Origin: Beroe forskalii
Lineage: Eukaryota > Ctenophora > Nuda > Beroida > Beroidae
Length of the DNA stretch: 64,000 nt
Reading direction: 5' to 3'
NCBI GenBank assembly: GCA_011033025.1
Contig: WFMF01000418.1
Location: 1-64,000, forward strand
How positions within the stretch are numbered: position 1 is the stretch's first letter; each line of letters starts with the position of its first letter. The notes below the pieces were generated by a model, which saw only the letters and a list, made by a program, of their open reading frames with translations, did no database searches and was not told the DNA's origin. Of the stretch, positions 1-12,800 are shown piece by piece. The position numbers and the translations under genes are program-made.

Positions 1-289
1 GAATTAGGCCTCAAAAGCTCGTCAATCAATCAATGTTCATGCGCAATTGAAAGACGACGTTTTTCAACATTTGTACATCATGGGACATTGCGAAGGTTGT
101 GATTGGAGTTCCCAGATGATCTTTATATCTCTGGATAGCTGAGACTTTCCTCTATTGATTCCATGCAAGTTTTAAGAGAAATTTTGACTCTTTTGTCGTT
201 TTTCGAAGAGAAACGTTGTCCTAATTGGCGACTCGTCGCTACCTGCGCACAGACTACTAGCAAAGGTGTCCACCCCACGTGCGCAGGGT

Positions 290-970
290 GTTTATGTACA
301 ACTTGTTAGTAAGCATATGCCCTTCAATGATCAGGAAGGGAGTTGTGGGCGAAAAACTGATTTTTGGGCACATGTGCTGCATCGTACCTACCTATAATTG
401 TACCCATTGTCCGCTTCCAATGGAGAACCAATTTGAAAAGCGGTATGTGATAATGCACAATGCATATTATGTGAAAGATCTGGCAGTGTGCTATACGAAA
501 CGACCTAGGATTCTTCATCTAATATGATCACCCTTGACTTGGAAGCTACTGTTTTAAAGTACACCCAATGAATAAAAAGGCAGGAGCCCTTTTATTGCCG
601 TGCTTGGTCTGAGGTTGTGGAATGTTGTTCCAAAAGACAATTAAGTCCTCCATCCTTCGAGACATTCAAATCAAGACCGACATCCCACCTCCTGCCCTGA
701 CCATCCTCAACTTGGAAGCCTCTTGAGAAGCAATCCTGATCTACCTCAAGTTCCAGGTTACACTACATCGAACTCAAACTCAATACTAGATTGGACAACG
801 GACTGCCTACAGCAGGTTGTCAAATTGGGTCCTCATTGGGAGTGGACAATGGGTACAATTATAGGTAGGTACTATGCACCACATGTGACCAAAAATCAGT
901 TTTTCGCCCACAAATCCCTTCCTGATCATTGAAGGGCATATGCTTACTAACAAGTTGTACGTAAAACAGT
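290..970. repeat. Inverted repeat pair (290-435 and 827-970)
   Basis: The left arm (ACAACTTGTTAGTAAGCATA) and right arm (TATGCTTACTAACAAGTTGT) are reverse complements over about 140 bases, including CCTACCTATAATTGTACCCA. Between them lies a retrotransposon relic. Diverged relatives of the arm, around CCCAAAAAATCAGTTTTTCG, lie at about 1,047-1,140 and 1,225-1,317 in the orientation of the right arm. Confidence 0.9.
590..826 (+). pseudogene. Relic of the C-terminus of a non-LTR retrotransposon ORF2
   Basis: Across two frames one reads LRLWNVVPKD and then SNPDLPQVPGYTTSNSNSIL. This parallels the end of the better copy at 27,947-28,480 (AAQLWNILPPD; PDTPPVPGYTAVNNNSLL). It is frameshifted and 5'-truncated. 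Confidence 0.65.
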
Positions 971-1619
971 ATGACAATTGCACTCCGTTTGCGCCAAAAG
1001 TGAAGTCTCTGAAATCTTCCTGGGCTAAGGTACAATAATCACCTCCTCTTTGCCCAATGGATGCCCAAAAAATCAGTTTTTCGCCCATAACTATCTTGCT
1101 GAACATTTTAGGGTATATGTTTATTAACTGTATAAACATGGCTATTACAATTAATTTGTGCCCAAAACGAATTCTCTACGACTTTACTGGGCCAAGATAC
1201 AAAAATCGACTCTGCTATCCAGCTGGTGCCCCAAAAAATCAGCTTTTTGCCCATAACTCTCTTTCTGAGCATTTTAAAGCATATGCTAAGGTACAAGTTG
1301 TATAGGTACAAACATGGCCTTTGAGCTTCGTTGGTGCTCAAAAGAGAGGATCTACGTCCCATGACCTTCCTGAGCCAAGTTATGAAATATCAAGCATGCG
1401 CGTGACCTTAAAAAGGGCGTGGTCAATATCGACTTGTCACCATAGATATCAGATGTCATGCTAAAGCTACATCGATTCTACACGATCTGAAGGGCTAGTA
1501 ACCGTTGCTCACGGATGGACCTTACGTCCTGGAGTTGGTGGAGAAGAAAAAAAAAGATTAGTTTCGATAAGGTTCGATGGCTGTGTGGCTGCTTAAATCT
1601 CTTTTTTTGTGCATTTTCT

Positions 1620-1930
1620 ACAAAATGGAAGGTCGTATGGCTTCAAAACCATCATCTATCTCAAATAATTAGGTGATAGCGGTTATTTTAACCTGGTTGG
1701 TTCATGCCCTACTCCAAAAGGAATGAAAGTTACGATTTTTACCTTGCGTTGGCTCGCGGGTGACGAAAAAATCAGTTTTTGGCTCTAACTCGAAAACGAA
1801 AGGTCTGAGGGGCTTCAGAACCATCATCCGCCTGACATAATGTGTCCATTGCGGTCATTTTAAAGGTGGTTGGTTTGCTTCCAACTCCAAAGGAACCGGA
1901 GTTACGGCCGTTTAACCATGCGAAAAATGG
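1620..1930. repeat. Diverged tandem pair, period about 170 bp
   Basis: AAGGTCGTATGGCTTCAAAACCATCAT near 1,628 and its diverged counterpart near 1,798 (GGGGCTTCAGAACCATCATC) begin two parallel stretches sharing GCGGT.ATTTTAA and GGTTGGTT. The GGGCGTGG motif nearby recurs in the satellites at 57.3-57.9 kb. The rest of 1,320-2,315 shows nothing I can name. Confidence 0.6.
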
Positions 1931-2315
1931 GCGTGGCCCTAGCACCCCCCATGACGTCGATTCACGGAAGGGCAGTTAATTTTTCTGATAAAGGACAGTT
2001 AGAACTACCAAAAACCGTTGAGCAACTTTGTCCACTCGAATGTTGCATACTGACTTAGTCTGGGCTACTGGAGTATAAGTTCACGGCCCATCTTGAAATA
2101 GATTGAAGTAGTGGAGGTTTATTTAGATTTTGTCTTGGACTTAAGGCATTCTTTTATAAGCAGTGCACTGTCGTGATGAAACCTCCTCATTATTAAATGT
2201 GGCCCGCCTTACTCTCAACATGATCATCACTTTCACTTGATAAATGCCATTATATGTTGGATTTTCTAGTATTGGTATGTTAACAGCTTCCTCTTCGACC
2301 TTTCTCTTTTTCCAG

Positions 2316-2369
2316 CTTCATCGTGATCAGAGACTGTCTGCCATTCTAGAGAGTGTGGCGACTCTCCAG
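2316..2369 (+). CDS. Candidate 54-base exon
   Basis: A strong polypyrimidine tract ending TTTTTCCAG and a consensus donor CTCCAG/GTAAGTGG enclose 54 bases open in frame: LHRDQRLSAILESVATLQ, an amphipathic helix. Both splice sites are better than chance would usually give. No homology is recognised. It may be a 5' exon of UNC13 or of another gene. Confidence 0.4.
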
Positions 2370-3751
2370 GTAAGTGGTTTTCCTTTTCGGCATTGGATAA
2401 CACTCCTAAAATTCCACACAATGGGCGCAAGACGCAAGAAAAGGGAAGGGAACCGAGGTAAGGGGTGGAATTTTCGATAACTGTAGGAATACATAGAGAA
2501 ACAATGGGCGCTAAGACGCTAGAAACCTAAATTAAGAAGTATTTTAATATGGGGGGAACCAACGAGGAAAGGGGAACAAATTGGGAAATAAAAGGGGGTA
2601 TAAATATTGTCCGACGACGTTTGACAATACAAGGAGAGTATTCCATAACCAAGCCCATTGCCCAAACACCCCAAAAAGGGGAGTATCCGGCGAGTCTTTA
2701 AAAAAAAAAAACAAAAAAAAAACACCCTCGCATTTCAGTAGTAAAACAAAGGGATTTATAAATAGCAGCAAGAAGGGGGCGTATGTCTCCTGTCACCTCA
2801 AAATGTCGTGTGTGGGGACGACTCTTTAGTGTACTATTCTATGCAATGTTCGGTAGAATGCTCTGTCATTGCAACTTAGTACTTCTAGAGGCCACTCTGC
2901 GTCACTCTCAATAGTTCTCTTCTTCTCGAGCTACAGCTGCTAGCTCTGTAGTGCTCTGCGACTGATTACCTTACGTTGTCATTTGATGTACTTTTTGTTG
3001 CTACGATGTAGATTCATTCTACTGAAGGCTCCCTGTTTTATATAATACCGAACCTATATTTTCCCTCCGCAATCGCCTTTTGTTCTAAAAAGAAGGGCGT
3101 TGATGAGGCTTGGTGTCATGATTGCAGCCAATAGAAAGACAGATTTTCCGTGCGCGTGCGTTATGACTTGTGACGTTCGTCTGTCCATCGTCCGAATTTC
3201 TTAATTCAATATGACACCTTCGACATACCATAGTTTTGGGCTGAACGAGGCGATGGAAAACTGAAAAAGTAGATAGTAGTCCAGCAACCCCCGACCGTTA
3301 AGCAACACTGTTATTTCGGATTCAACAGCTTGATAAGAGCATTCAACATAACACACTTATTTCAAAAACTCATTTGCAAAGAGATATCTCGGATGTAATA
3401 CTGGACACTGGTCAAACGAATCTTCGAAACGTATCATTATTTACACCAATCGATTTACTAAGCTAAGGGCATCTAGCCGTGTCCCATATCAATACCTACT
3501 GTTGTAATTAAAGGAAATGTCACAAAACCGCTATTATATGACCTGAGAAAGTTATAAATCACTTATTACGAGAAGCTAGGAATAGTGGTTTATACAATAA
3601 AACTGCAAGACTAGCTTAGGGGTAAATAATCCATGGCCATACGAGTACTTTCCAGCGTTATATGGTTGCCTTGCCGATCTATTATTATGTTAAAGAAAGT
3701 ACAAGAAGAATAATGGTAGATTTGAATAAAGCATTAATAACATCCCAAGCG
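2370..3751. other. No gene recognised
   Basis: AT-rich sequence with a purine-rich patch (2,400-2,720) and an A-run at 2,700-2,722. Open frames here are short and unrecognisable. Confidence 0.5.
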
Positions 3752-6237
3752 GGGGAGATTCGGGTACTAAGTTGCAGACACAGGGCCGGTGGGTGGGTCT
3801 ATTTTTCCCTCGAATGTTGTTTAGTACTTGGGTACTAAAATACGTGGTCATCAGCTGAATTTTGAAAAATCAGTTGGTACCTGGGTACTAAAATACGTCG
3901 ATATCTAACATTCCTTAGTATCGAGTATGAAATGTTTACTTTTACCCGTAAACTGCGGGCTCCTCTCCAAAATGTAATTACTAAAAATTAGTAATTACAT
4001 TTTGAGAAAAATTTTCCGCAGTTTTTTCTGCTATCACAGTACTACAGTAATCAAATAATGTGATACGTTTTGGAGCTAGCAGCAATCACTGAGTTTGCAG
4101 TGTTAGCTCAAGAATAATAAAATAAATGAGCGGGAATCGGATTTAAATCCGACGCTTAGGTAACTCACTGAAAGTTTTGACCAACATTCTGCCATATTTA
4201 GTAATTTTGGAAAAATCTATGTTTAGTTAACAAAGATCCAAAAGTTTCGATCGGGCTCAATATGAATATATAATTATTCATACTAGCGTTTTTAAGGCAA
4301 TTTTTTAGCTAGTAACTTTAAAGTAACGTGACCATATTATGCATTTTAGTTTCGTTCCCTGAAATTTAACTTCATCAAGTGGCACCTTCTGGTTATTATG
4401 TTGCGATATATACCTTCGCCTCTTGTTGTTATATTTTGACTAAAAAAACACAGTTTCTAATTTTGTGTCTTATGAGTTAAGATGTAAATATTAGAAACGC
4501 ATTTTTATTGATTTTCATGGTCATGTGATCTAACGGGTGATGACTAATTATCTGAATTATTTCAATGTGTTTTTGTGGACAAATCGAGATCATTTTAGAG
4601 CTCAGATGTGATTATTCTGGACCTATTAAGTCTGCTGATTCAGAATAAGATCATGGGAAAATTTGAAAACCCTGTTTTCCCATGCTACTAAGCCGGTTAG
4701 TTTAAGAAAATGCGAAAAAATCTTGCACAAATTTAAAGATTGACTCCTGACATATGATTGGAATATGGCCTACAGGAGCGTTCCCATCAGTTACCATCTA
4801 GGTTGACTTATGGACTTCGTTAGCTAAGACGCTATTGAAGACCTCTACATGCATTTTTCGGTGAAGATTAAGAAAATTCTTAGATTTTAGAGCTAAAATA
4901 ATGCCAAATTTATGGAAAAATTTATGTGTTTTTTGCTACACCACCAGGCCTTACGAGAGTCTTAGAACAGGACCTTAGTTGTCTGAACACTCAGATTTAA
5001 TGGCAGGACCTCATTCAACATAATCCATGTCTTTGGACCACTTCCATTTAATGGTATGCCAATTTTGGATTTTACAAATCAAAATTTATGAAAGTGAAAT
5101 TATCAAATTGACGATTTTAAACACGTTTTAGGTTCCATAGGGTCACCACTGGATAAGTTAGTGATGCTACTCACTGCAGTCACTCTTGAGACCCTCCTGC
5201 TTAGAATCATCCCATAGTAAGGCTTTATTAACACTTTTTGGGGATAATTATCGCCATTGAAATTTTGTGCAAGATTTTTTCTGTACCTTCTCAAACTAAT
5301 TGGTCAATAGCATGAGAAAACAGGGTTTTCAAATTTTCTCATGATGTGATTCTCAATCAGCAGGCACAGGTCCAGAATAACCTCATCTGAGCCCTAACAT
5401 GATCTCGATTTGCCCACAAGAATACATTGAAATAATTCAGATAATTAGTCATCACCCGTTAAGTCACGAGATGAAAATCAGAAATTGATTATCTCAAAAA
5501 ACTAGAAAAGATTTAAAACGAACAATCGAATAGGAATGAAATGGGTAAATTGGTTATGAGTAAGATTTCATCGGAAAAATTCATCCAAATACTGAAGAGC
5601 ATAAAATTGCCTATAACTGTGGAAAAGATGTTTTCCCACAAGGTTATTGGCCATTGTCCCAAATAATTCGAGAACCTTCATTATCTATGATAATGACGTC
5701 ATCGGAAAAATATAGTTAAGCGCATCTAGCGCTTTAAGTTTAGGGTTAGAACCAGGATTAGGGTCAGGATTTGTTAGGTTCAGGGTAAAGATTAAGGTTA
5801 TGGTTGTGGCTGGGGTTAGGTTTAGGGTTAGGCCACAAAAATATTGAGGTTTTAGTCTGTGACGTCAATCAGCCAGAGTTATATGGGACACATACCAGGT
5901 TATTTTGCAGGGTACAAATGTCAACTTTACCTGGCGCAAAACAAATGAAGGGTTTAGTTGTATGATCTTATGATGATTGAAGCTATTCTAATAGTGCCTA
6001 TTTCAATATCAAATAGCACTTTTCAGATTCCTTTGTACTACGAGAGTCTGAAATTCAATGTTCTATTCTGGAACTGTTCCAAAATCTTGAATTTAGGGTG
6101 GGTGTCTTAATTTTTCATGCCAAAACCACTTAGTACCCAGGTACCAAAATTCAGGTGGGTGGTATCAACTCAAAAAAATGCCAAAATGCAGGATCGTCGG
6201 CCCTGTGTCTGCAACTTAGTACCCGAACCTCCCCCGG
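3752..6237. mobile_element. Inverted-repeat (foldback) element of about 2.5 kb
   Basis: The ends are inverted copies of GGGGGAG.TTCGGGTACTAAG followed by TTGCAGACACAGGGCC. Homology between the arms reappears inward: GATGACTAATTATCTGAATT at 4,540 pairs with its complement near 5,440, AACCCTGTTTTC pairs near 5,320 and TCTTGCACAAA near 5,265. No transposase is visible, so it is non-autonomous. No clear target duplication was found. Confidence 0.8.
5737..5840 (+). repeat. Degenerate telomere-like tract (TTAGGG variants)
   Basis: Within the right arm of the foldback element are many TTAGGG, GTTAGG and ATTAGGG motifs in irregular phase (TTAGGGTTAG at 5,740 and again at 5,828). This could be an old interstitial telomeric repeat or chance drift of a GGTTAG-type microsatellite. 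Confidence 0.5.
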
Positions 6238-8999
6238 CCGAGCGTACAGGTCTATAACCTCCGGCCCTGTGCGACACTGTTATATGCCTAGAGGAGTGTG
6301 TTGTTATAATTGTGGGGATCGATTAATAATCTGTGAGGCTAGACTGAATGAATTTCGTGTTAAGCTATTGAAACTTAAATCAGCATAGATGAGTCATTAT
6401 GTACCGAAGATAATAATGAACAAGTATACTACTCGTAATCTCGTAGCTTCCATACGGCATACTAGGGAACAAGTTTTCAACAAAGTTTCATTAAATCAAC
6501 TGTCAACAATCAACATGGCAAAATGAAAATCTATTTTGATATTGTGAATAGTTGAGGTATGTTTTGTTCCCTGGATACTTAGTCCACTATGTGTATCAAG
6601 ACATCAAGTGGTGATTCAATGATTCGTCCGCAGTATATTCAACTGCTACTCCAGTAGTCATAGATTACCTTACCTGGTTATATTAAGTATTTTGGATTGA
6701 ATTGGTTCTAAACTTCTAAAGTTGTAAATCTAACATATTATCATGAGATCACCTGAACTGCAATAATTATAACTTGATATGGTAGTACTTTAGTAATATG
6801 GTTTAATATAATGTGACACTACCTCTCATTCTATCATTGCTCATTGAATGACACCCTCCTGGCAGGTCAGTCCATGAAAGGAAGGATCTCCTACCCCCTG
6901 CACTCACATAATCCATATTGTCATGGTAATTTGTCTCGCTTTTCCACACGAGCCTCTGTACGAAAAATGATTTTGACACTCTGCTGAACAATGAATGCCT
7001 ATATAATGCAGTAGGTATATGCCAGTATACACATTTAATATGGAATCTAGAAAATTATGAATATTATCAGGACAAGTTTATAATAACCTTTTGTTCTATA
7101 AATTTTTGTTAAATTGTTGATTAAAATAGGTTCATAGGCTTCCATTTTTAGCGTTTTCCTACTGTCCGGTTACCCAACCTTACACGGTGAGGTTTCTATT
7201 CCCAATGTTCATATTATGGTATAATATTTTAGTATATCCTTACATCGTCTAGCTACGTCCTCGAAGAGATGTAAAATGAACAACATGGAATGATGGGCAA
7301 ACTAGGAATGCGAAAATAATATACTCGTAGGCAGTTAGGAATGACCTCAGCATTAACGTTAACGTCAATGTCTGTTGATCCCATGGCGCCACCATTCTAC
7401 TGCGAGTTGTATTTTCACTCCCCAATCACCCTGTTGTCTTACAAAAAGGCATTGAAGAAAGTTTTGCAATCTTCATTGTGTTGAGAAGATTAATTGGGTT
7501 AATAAGCCAACAAAAACACAGGGAAGATAGCAATTCGGATATTTGCATCTTAAAAAAGGATGAAATGTCGGTCACGAATTCAAGACTAACTGTAAAGCTG
7601 TAACATTTCGCCATTTTCGAAGTCGGAGCCCCGCCGTGCACAGCTTGGATTATATGGATTTATGATTTATAATACCTAGGTACCTACCTAATTATGTCAT
7701 CGTGAATTACTCAGATTTATAGCCGCATTGAAAATTAATTCTATCATTTGGTGAGTCATTTTTTCCTGATAACACTGATAAATTGGGAAGGATCCAGGGG
7801 AAACGAGTGCAAGTCTTGTTAAACCGCGCCACACAAAATAACACTGTTGAAAAGTAAGACTGTTTATAACGATAGTGGCGGCTGATTCTCAGAAGTGGAG
7901 AATTGAGGAATTGGAAGTGTTATTTTGAAGTCGAGAGAGTTTTGTTCTTAGTGAGCTACACCGGTGACGTATGATTAAGATTTAAACATGATCTCGACAC
8001 CAAATTATCCTCCTTCAAAGCATTCTGTGTGTCACAGGTGTGGTGGTGGGGGCCAGCCACTTTTATTACTCCTAACCACTGCCCGCGAATGCAGCTGAGC
8101 AGATGTGGGTGACGTGATTGTCAGGGTTCTAAGTGTACAGTTAATGACGCTGAAGAGGCTACTTCTCAAGCCCAAACACTGCTACTTGATGTGTTTTGCG
8201 GGTTGTTTGCGACAGTAGGGAGCCTTCACCCGTTTAAGTTATTACATTTAAAAACCTGTGGGCTGGTAGTTTGCAAGCCCATATGTAGGCAATGCAACAT
8301 ATAAGTATGTTGCTATAATATGTGTGTGGGTGTGTTGGTAATGGAGTATGCGTATTAAAAGTGTGGGGCATGTGGTCTGGGCTCGATTAACTCATTATAG
8401 GGAGCTTTTATGTACAGTTGAAGTACTGAAGTAGCACTTCAGCCAAGCTGAGCCTATAAATTATTTTGTTATAATATCTAAAATCATTGTACGACTTCTT
8501 TGAAATTATCGCGTCAGACCCTTGTAAAAAGGGTAAAGATATTATATTCCCCATGAGAGGTGCTCTTAGATGCGACTCATCACAATAAAAGACTACGCAC
8601 GGTTATCTAATGAAACGTGACGTCACTCTCCTTAAGAAGTTAGTGGTAGTAGGGCGGTGATGACGCCATGAAGTAGACCACCTGGTTTTCGCACGCTTTG
8701 TTCTATAGTATAGCTCGTCAGGTGCCCTTACTCCTCTACATAGATCTCAGAGAGGTGCGAACATGGGAGAATGTTCAATAATTATTGCCATGTAAAATGA
8801 GGAAAATTAAGTCGGTCGTGACGTGATCAGAATGAATTTAGAATATAATATGTACAGTATTCAGACCATCTCAAATATGCGTGTCTTCACAATGTCCCGC
8901 CATGTTATTAGCAAGTAAAAAGTAGTTAGGTATAAACACTATTTTCCTCGATAATATGTTGCCGAAGCATTGAAATCCTAACATTTCACCCTCCCACAG
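6238..8999. other. No gene recognised
   Basis: AT-rich DNA with only short, unrecognisable open frames and no strong repeats or RNA genes that I can see. Confidence 0.5.
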
Positions 9000-9099
9000 T
9001 GTGGCAAAGGCAAATGGTATCCAACTCAGCGACTAGGAAGTCCCAACACAAGCTGTGATCATGTGTTACTCGACATACACTACCTTCTCCCTATAGCAG
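9000..9099 (+). CDS. Weak candidate exon of 100 bases
   Basis: Acceptor CACCCTCCCACAG and donor ATAGCAG/GTGAAT flank a segment open in one frame (CGKGKWYPTQRLGSPN then CDHVLLDIHYLLPIA). Its phases (0 in, 1 out) would fit between the exon-like segments at 2,316 and 14,422. The peptide is not recognised and base composition is like the flanks, so chance is quite possible. Confidence 0.18.
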
Positions 9100-10289
9100 G
9101 TGAATCAATAGTTTTGGTAATTAGGAGACGATATTGGTCTGTGGCAGACAACCACCTAAAAATCATGGGTGACATAGCTGAAAAACTTCCAATCACCATG
9201 GCTTTCGAACGGATTGAGCTAGCTACCGGGTTAATATTAATCTTCATGGCAAAATATCAAACATTAGAGTGGTAGTTGGAATGATTATCAAACAAAGAGG
9301 CTGATTGATTGATTTATTGAAAGACTCCGTGAGCCCCCATTTCACGCTGGCTCTCGCATATCAAAGTATCAAGCAAAATTATAGCATACGTAGATATTTA
9401 AATGCATTCTAAGAAAAATTATTGCATGGTTAGGCATTATTGCATCTTAAATCAAATGAACGCAATAATCTTTCTTACAATGCAATCATATCACTTTATT
9501 TTTATTGCCTCACTATCGAAATTATTGCATCTTTTTGTAATCTTCAGTACCTCAGGGAATATAAATGCATTGTTAGAGATATTATTGCACAAGGAAGTAG
9601 ATAATGACTTGATGCCATAATTATTGCATTGTAGCGTGGATTATTGCAAATGGATGGAGCTTTATATAATCCTTCCCCTTGCGATTATAAATGCATTGTT
9701 AGAGATATTATTGCACTAGGAAGTAGATAACGACTTGATGCCAAAATTATTGCATTGTAGCATGGATTATTGCAAATGGATGGAGCTATATATAATCCTT
9801 CCCTTGCAATTATAAATGCACTGTTAGAGATATTATTGCACTAGGAAGTCGATCAAGTAGAGTAAATTATAGCATTCAGACCTAAACAGCAATAGAACAA
9901 TGAAAGGCATTTATATCATATCATAACATTATGTGTTAATTAGATTACACACACACTCGTCACTCAAACATGAGTCCTGTTGTTCTGCTGAGAGGCGAGA
10001 GCCAGATACTTTATTTCATCCAAACGTATTTTACAGGAAACTTGAAAGCATTGGGCGATTTGTTAATGAATATTGAATGTTCACCAAATCAGAACAAATG
10101 AAGATGTTGGTTTGAAATTAAAATAAAATCAATGTTACATTATACGATGTGTAATGTGTATATAGCTTTCAGGTAATTGTATCAAATAGGTATATTATAA
10201 TCAAGATACAACTTTATACAACTAAAATGCGTCTGTTCTAAAGTTGATCATATAATAATATACATACTGCTTATAATTTATCATACCTT

Positions 10290-10505
10290 ATTATTTAACT
10301 CACACTCACAGCCCGTTCGCCGAGTTTGAAATCCAGTTTATGGAGCAGCCTCGTACTTTTTTCGGATCGTTAAATAATAGTGTGACTACACACGGATATC
10401 GGTGTGGATTTCCCATATTCCACTCGGCTTCTCCTCGAGGAATATGCACCAATCCACACCTCAATAGTGTGTAGTAACAACATATTATTTACCTTCTAGG
10501 CAGAT
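10290..10505 (-). repeat. Nested-hairpin module, copy 1 (left arm)
   Basis: In - orientation this copy has GTTACTACACAC, GAGGTGTGGATTGGTG, a degenerate core, then GTGTGTAGT, followed by a GGATCGTTAAATAAT-type second palindrome. It is the inverted partner of the copy at 12,590. Confidence 0.85.
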
Positions 10506-10623
10506 TTATGCAGTGTCTTCAAAATTCCTATAGATAGATAGTCATTATTATACCGTTAGATCGTCATTGTTAATATACCGTTCAAAACAATTTATTACGC
10601 ACTGTTGCCCGTGCATAGTATAG

Positions 10624-10797
10624 AGTTACTCAACGAATAAGTGTGAAGTAACATGATTTATGCCACGAGCGAAGCGAGTTGCGTAAATTGCATTATTCAC
10701 CGAAGCCGAAGGCTGAGTTGAATAATGATTTGTTTTCAACGAGGGCGTAGCCCGAGTTGAAAACAAGCTGTTACTTCATACTTATGAGTTGTGTAAC
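10624..10797. repeat. Cloverleaf-like cluster: outer stem enclosing three hairpins
   Basis: The outer stem is AGTTACTCAACGAATAAGTG and following bases against a near reverse complement at 10,768-10,797. Inside lie three hairpins: 10,656-10,688 (core GAGCGAAGCGAG), 10,691-10,727 (GAAGCCGAAGGCTGAG) and 10,730-10,766 (GAGGGCGTAGCCCGAG). The arms of each hairpin differ from those of the others. Confidence 0.88.
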
Positions 10798-11173
10798 GAT
10801 ATTATTCACCAAGTGTACAAACGTACAAAGCTTTGAGCCTTTAAAAGGCTGAGATTTTTAGCATTCTGTACAGTTCACAGCAAAAAAAGGACGTTCCGTT
10901 GTATCACTTTTTTGGTGGAGAGCAATTATCTACTGATCAGGCAAATTAGCAGTGTGCCAGCTCTCCCAGCAGAAAAGGACGTTCTGTCGTATCACTAATT
11001 TGAGAAAAGTGTTGAATAACACCATAAAAATGGCAAATAACACGGTGTAAGAGTGGAATAACATGGTAAAAGTGAGAATAATACTAAAAAAGGTGGAATA
11101 ATACGACAAAAAACTCTAAATAACACGTTTTTATTCAACCGGAATAACCCCACCACATGGTGAATAATATGAT

Positions 11174-11271
11174 GTTACTACACACTATTGAGGTGTGGAT
11201 TGGTGAATATTCCACCGAGGCGAAGCCGAGTGGAATATGGGAAATCCACACCGATATCCGTGTGTAGTAAC
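11174..11271 (+). repeat. Nested-hairpin module, copy 2 (98 nt)
   Basis: GTTACTACACAC and GTGTGTAGTAAC close the structure. GGTGTGGATT pairs with AATCCACACC and ATATTCCAC pairs with GTGGAATAT around the core CGAGGCGAAGCCGAG. A second palindrome (GTTAAATAA ends) follows directly to about 11,360. Confidence 0.88.
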
Positions 11272-11434
11272 ATTATTATTTAACGATCCGAAAAAAGTAC
11301 GAGGCCGCTCCGTAATCTGGATTTCAAACTCGGCGAACGGGCTGTGAGTTAAATAATAAATTATTATGCAACTTCTAAGGAGGTTTACGCAGTGCTCCTT
11401 TATATCCATTATGCACGCTAAAACAGTTCCACTT

Positions 11435-12470
11435 CAGGGCTGGATCCAGGGCAGAAAAAGTGGGGGGGGTTGTAAATTTCGGCGAGGGAGGTGGCGCGCA
11501 GCGCCGCCGAGGGAGCTTATGGTAGGGGTCTGGGGCGCAGCCCCCATGGGGTCCAGGGCGGAGCCCCAGGGTTAGGGGCGAAGCCCCCAGAAATTTTTTT
11601 CAGAAAATGAAGTCATTTTGCTAAAATCTCCTTCATATTTTTCCATAGAAACCTGGGAATTTAGACTTTCAGTAATAGACAATATGAGCTAAATTAGAAT
11701 TCAGGAAACACCTCACATTCAAGATTTTTCATATTTCCTCTGAGACTCATTTTTATTGTTTTTTGTGGTCCGCTCACTTCAGTCGCAAAATTGGAAAATG
11801 ACCACAAATGAATACGAATTGCAAGGTATATCAGTACTATGCGATTTATAGTCTTAGGTCCTAACTGAGTTTTCTGAGCACTGCAAGTGGAAATTTTGAA
11901 AGTTCCACATCGAACACAACTAAGGACTACTAATTTAGCCACATAGTTGATAATGAATCACAACATAACAGCCCGCTGCAGACGATAATTTTCAGTGTTT
12001 TGGATCCCTGACTGAGTGTCTGACTGTGTCTACACCAGTTGTGTAACAGCTCGCAACAGCTCACCGCAATCAAAATTTTCATGGGTTTTTCGCATTTGAA
12101 TCTACCTCCAAAGTCAATTTGGTGCCGGCTGTTTCGGACTGGCTCTGTCTTGACCAGTGCAGAAAGCAGTTGTTTAAAATAATTTGATCAAAACAGCCCA
12201 CCGCAGGTGAAAATTTTAGGGTTTTTTGCATCCAAATATTGAAAATTATGTGTTTGAAACTGAAAACTTGCTAACTGGGGTTAGAACTGGCTAAAGAATA
12301 ATCAAGTCAATGAACTCTCCGTGTACATAAAACATAACAAATATTACAACCCCAACAACCCCAACAACCCCACTCTAAAACCAACAACCCCACAACCCCA
12401 CTACAACCCCACTCGAGAAAAAGTGGGGGGGTTGCAACCCCCCCAAAACCCCATTGTAGATCCACCCCTG
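11435..12470. mobile_element. Nested TIR element, hAT-like ends
   Basis: The left end CAGGGCTGGATCCAGGG and right end TAGATCCACCCCTG are imperfect inverted repeats of the CAGGG...CCCTG type common in hAT elements. G-rich and C-rich tracts lie just inside both ends, and GC hairpins such as GGGGCGCAGCCCC and GGGGCGAAGCCCC follow on the left. Target duplication is not clean. It sits inside the foldback element and so arrived later. Confidence 0.6.
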
Positions 12471-12589
12471 TAATCCACTTTTAAAAAAGGGCAACTACAG
12501 TGCCAAAAAAGTGGAACTACAGTTGATAATAAAACCATTTTGGCATTGCTCCCCAGTGTTCTTCAAAACGTGACCTTACTATCTACCTA

Positions 12590-12800
12590 GAAGGTAAATA
12601 ATATGTTGTTACTACACACTATTGAGGTGTGGATTGGTGAATATTCCTCGAGGCGAAGCCGAGTGGAATATGGAAAATCGACACCGATATCCGTGTGTAG
12701 TAACACTATTATTTAATCTTTTAATGATCCGAAAAAAGTACGAGGCTGCTCCGAGGATTTCAAACTCGGCGAACGGGCTGTGAGTTAAATAATAAGGTAT
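12590..12800 (+). repeat. Nested-hairpin module, copy 3 (right arm)
   Basis: This is the same order of parts as the copy at 11,174: GTTACTACACAC, GAATATTCCTCGAGGCGAAG, GTGTGTAGTAAC, then the palindrome ending GAGTTAAATAATAA. It is the inverted partner of the copy at 10,290. Confidence 0.88.
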
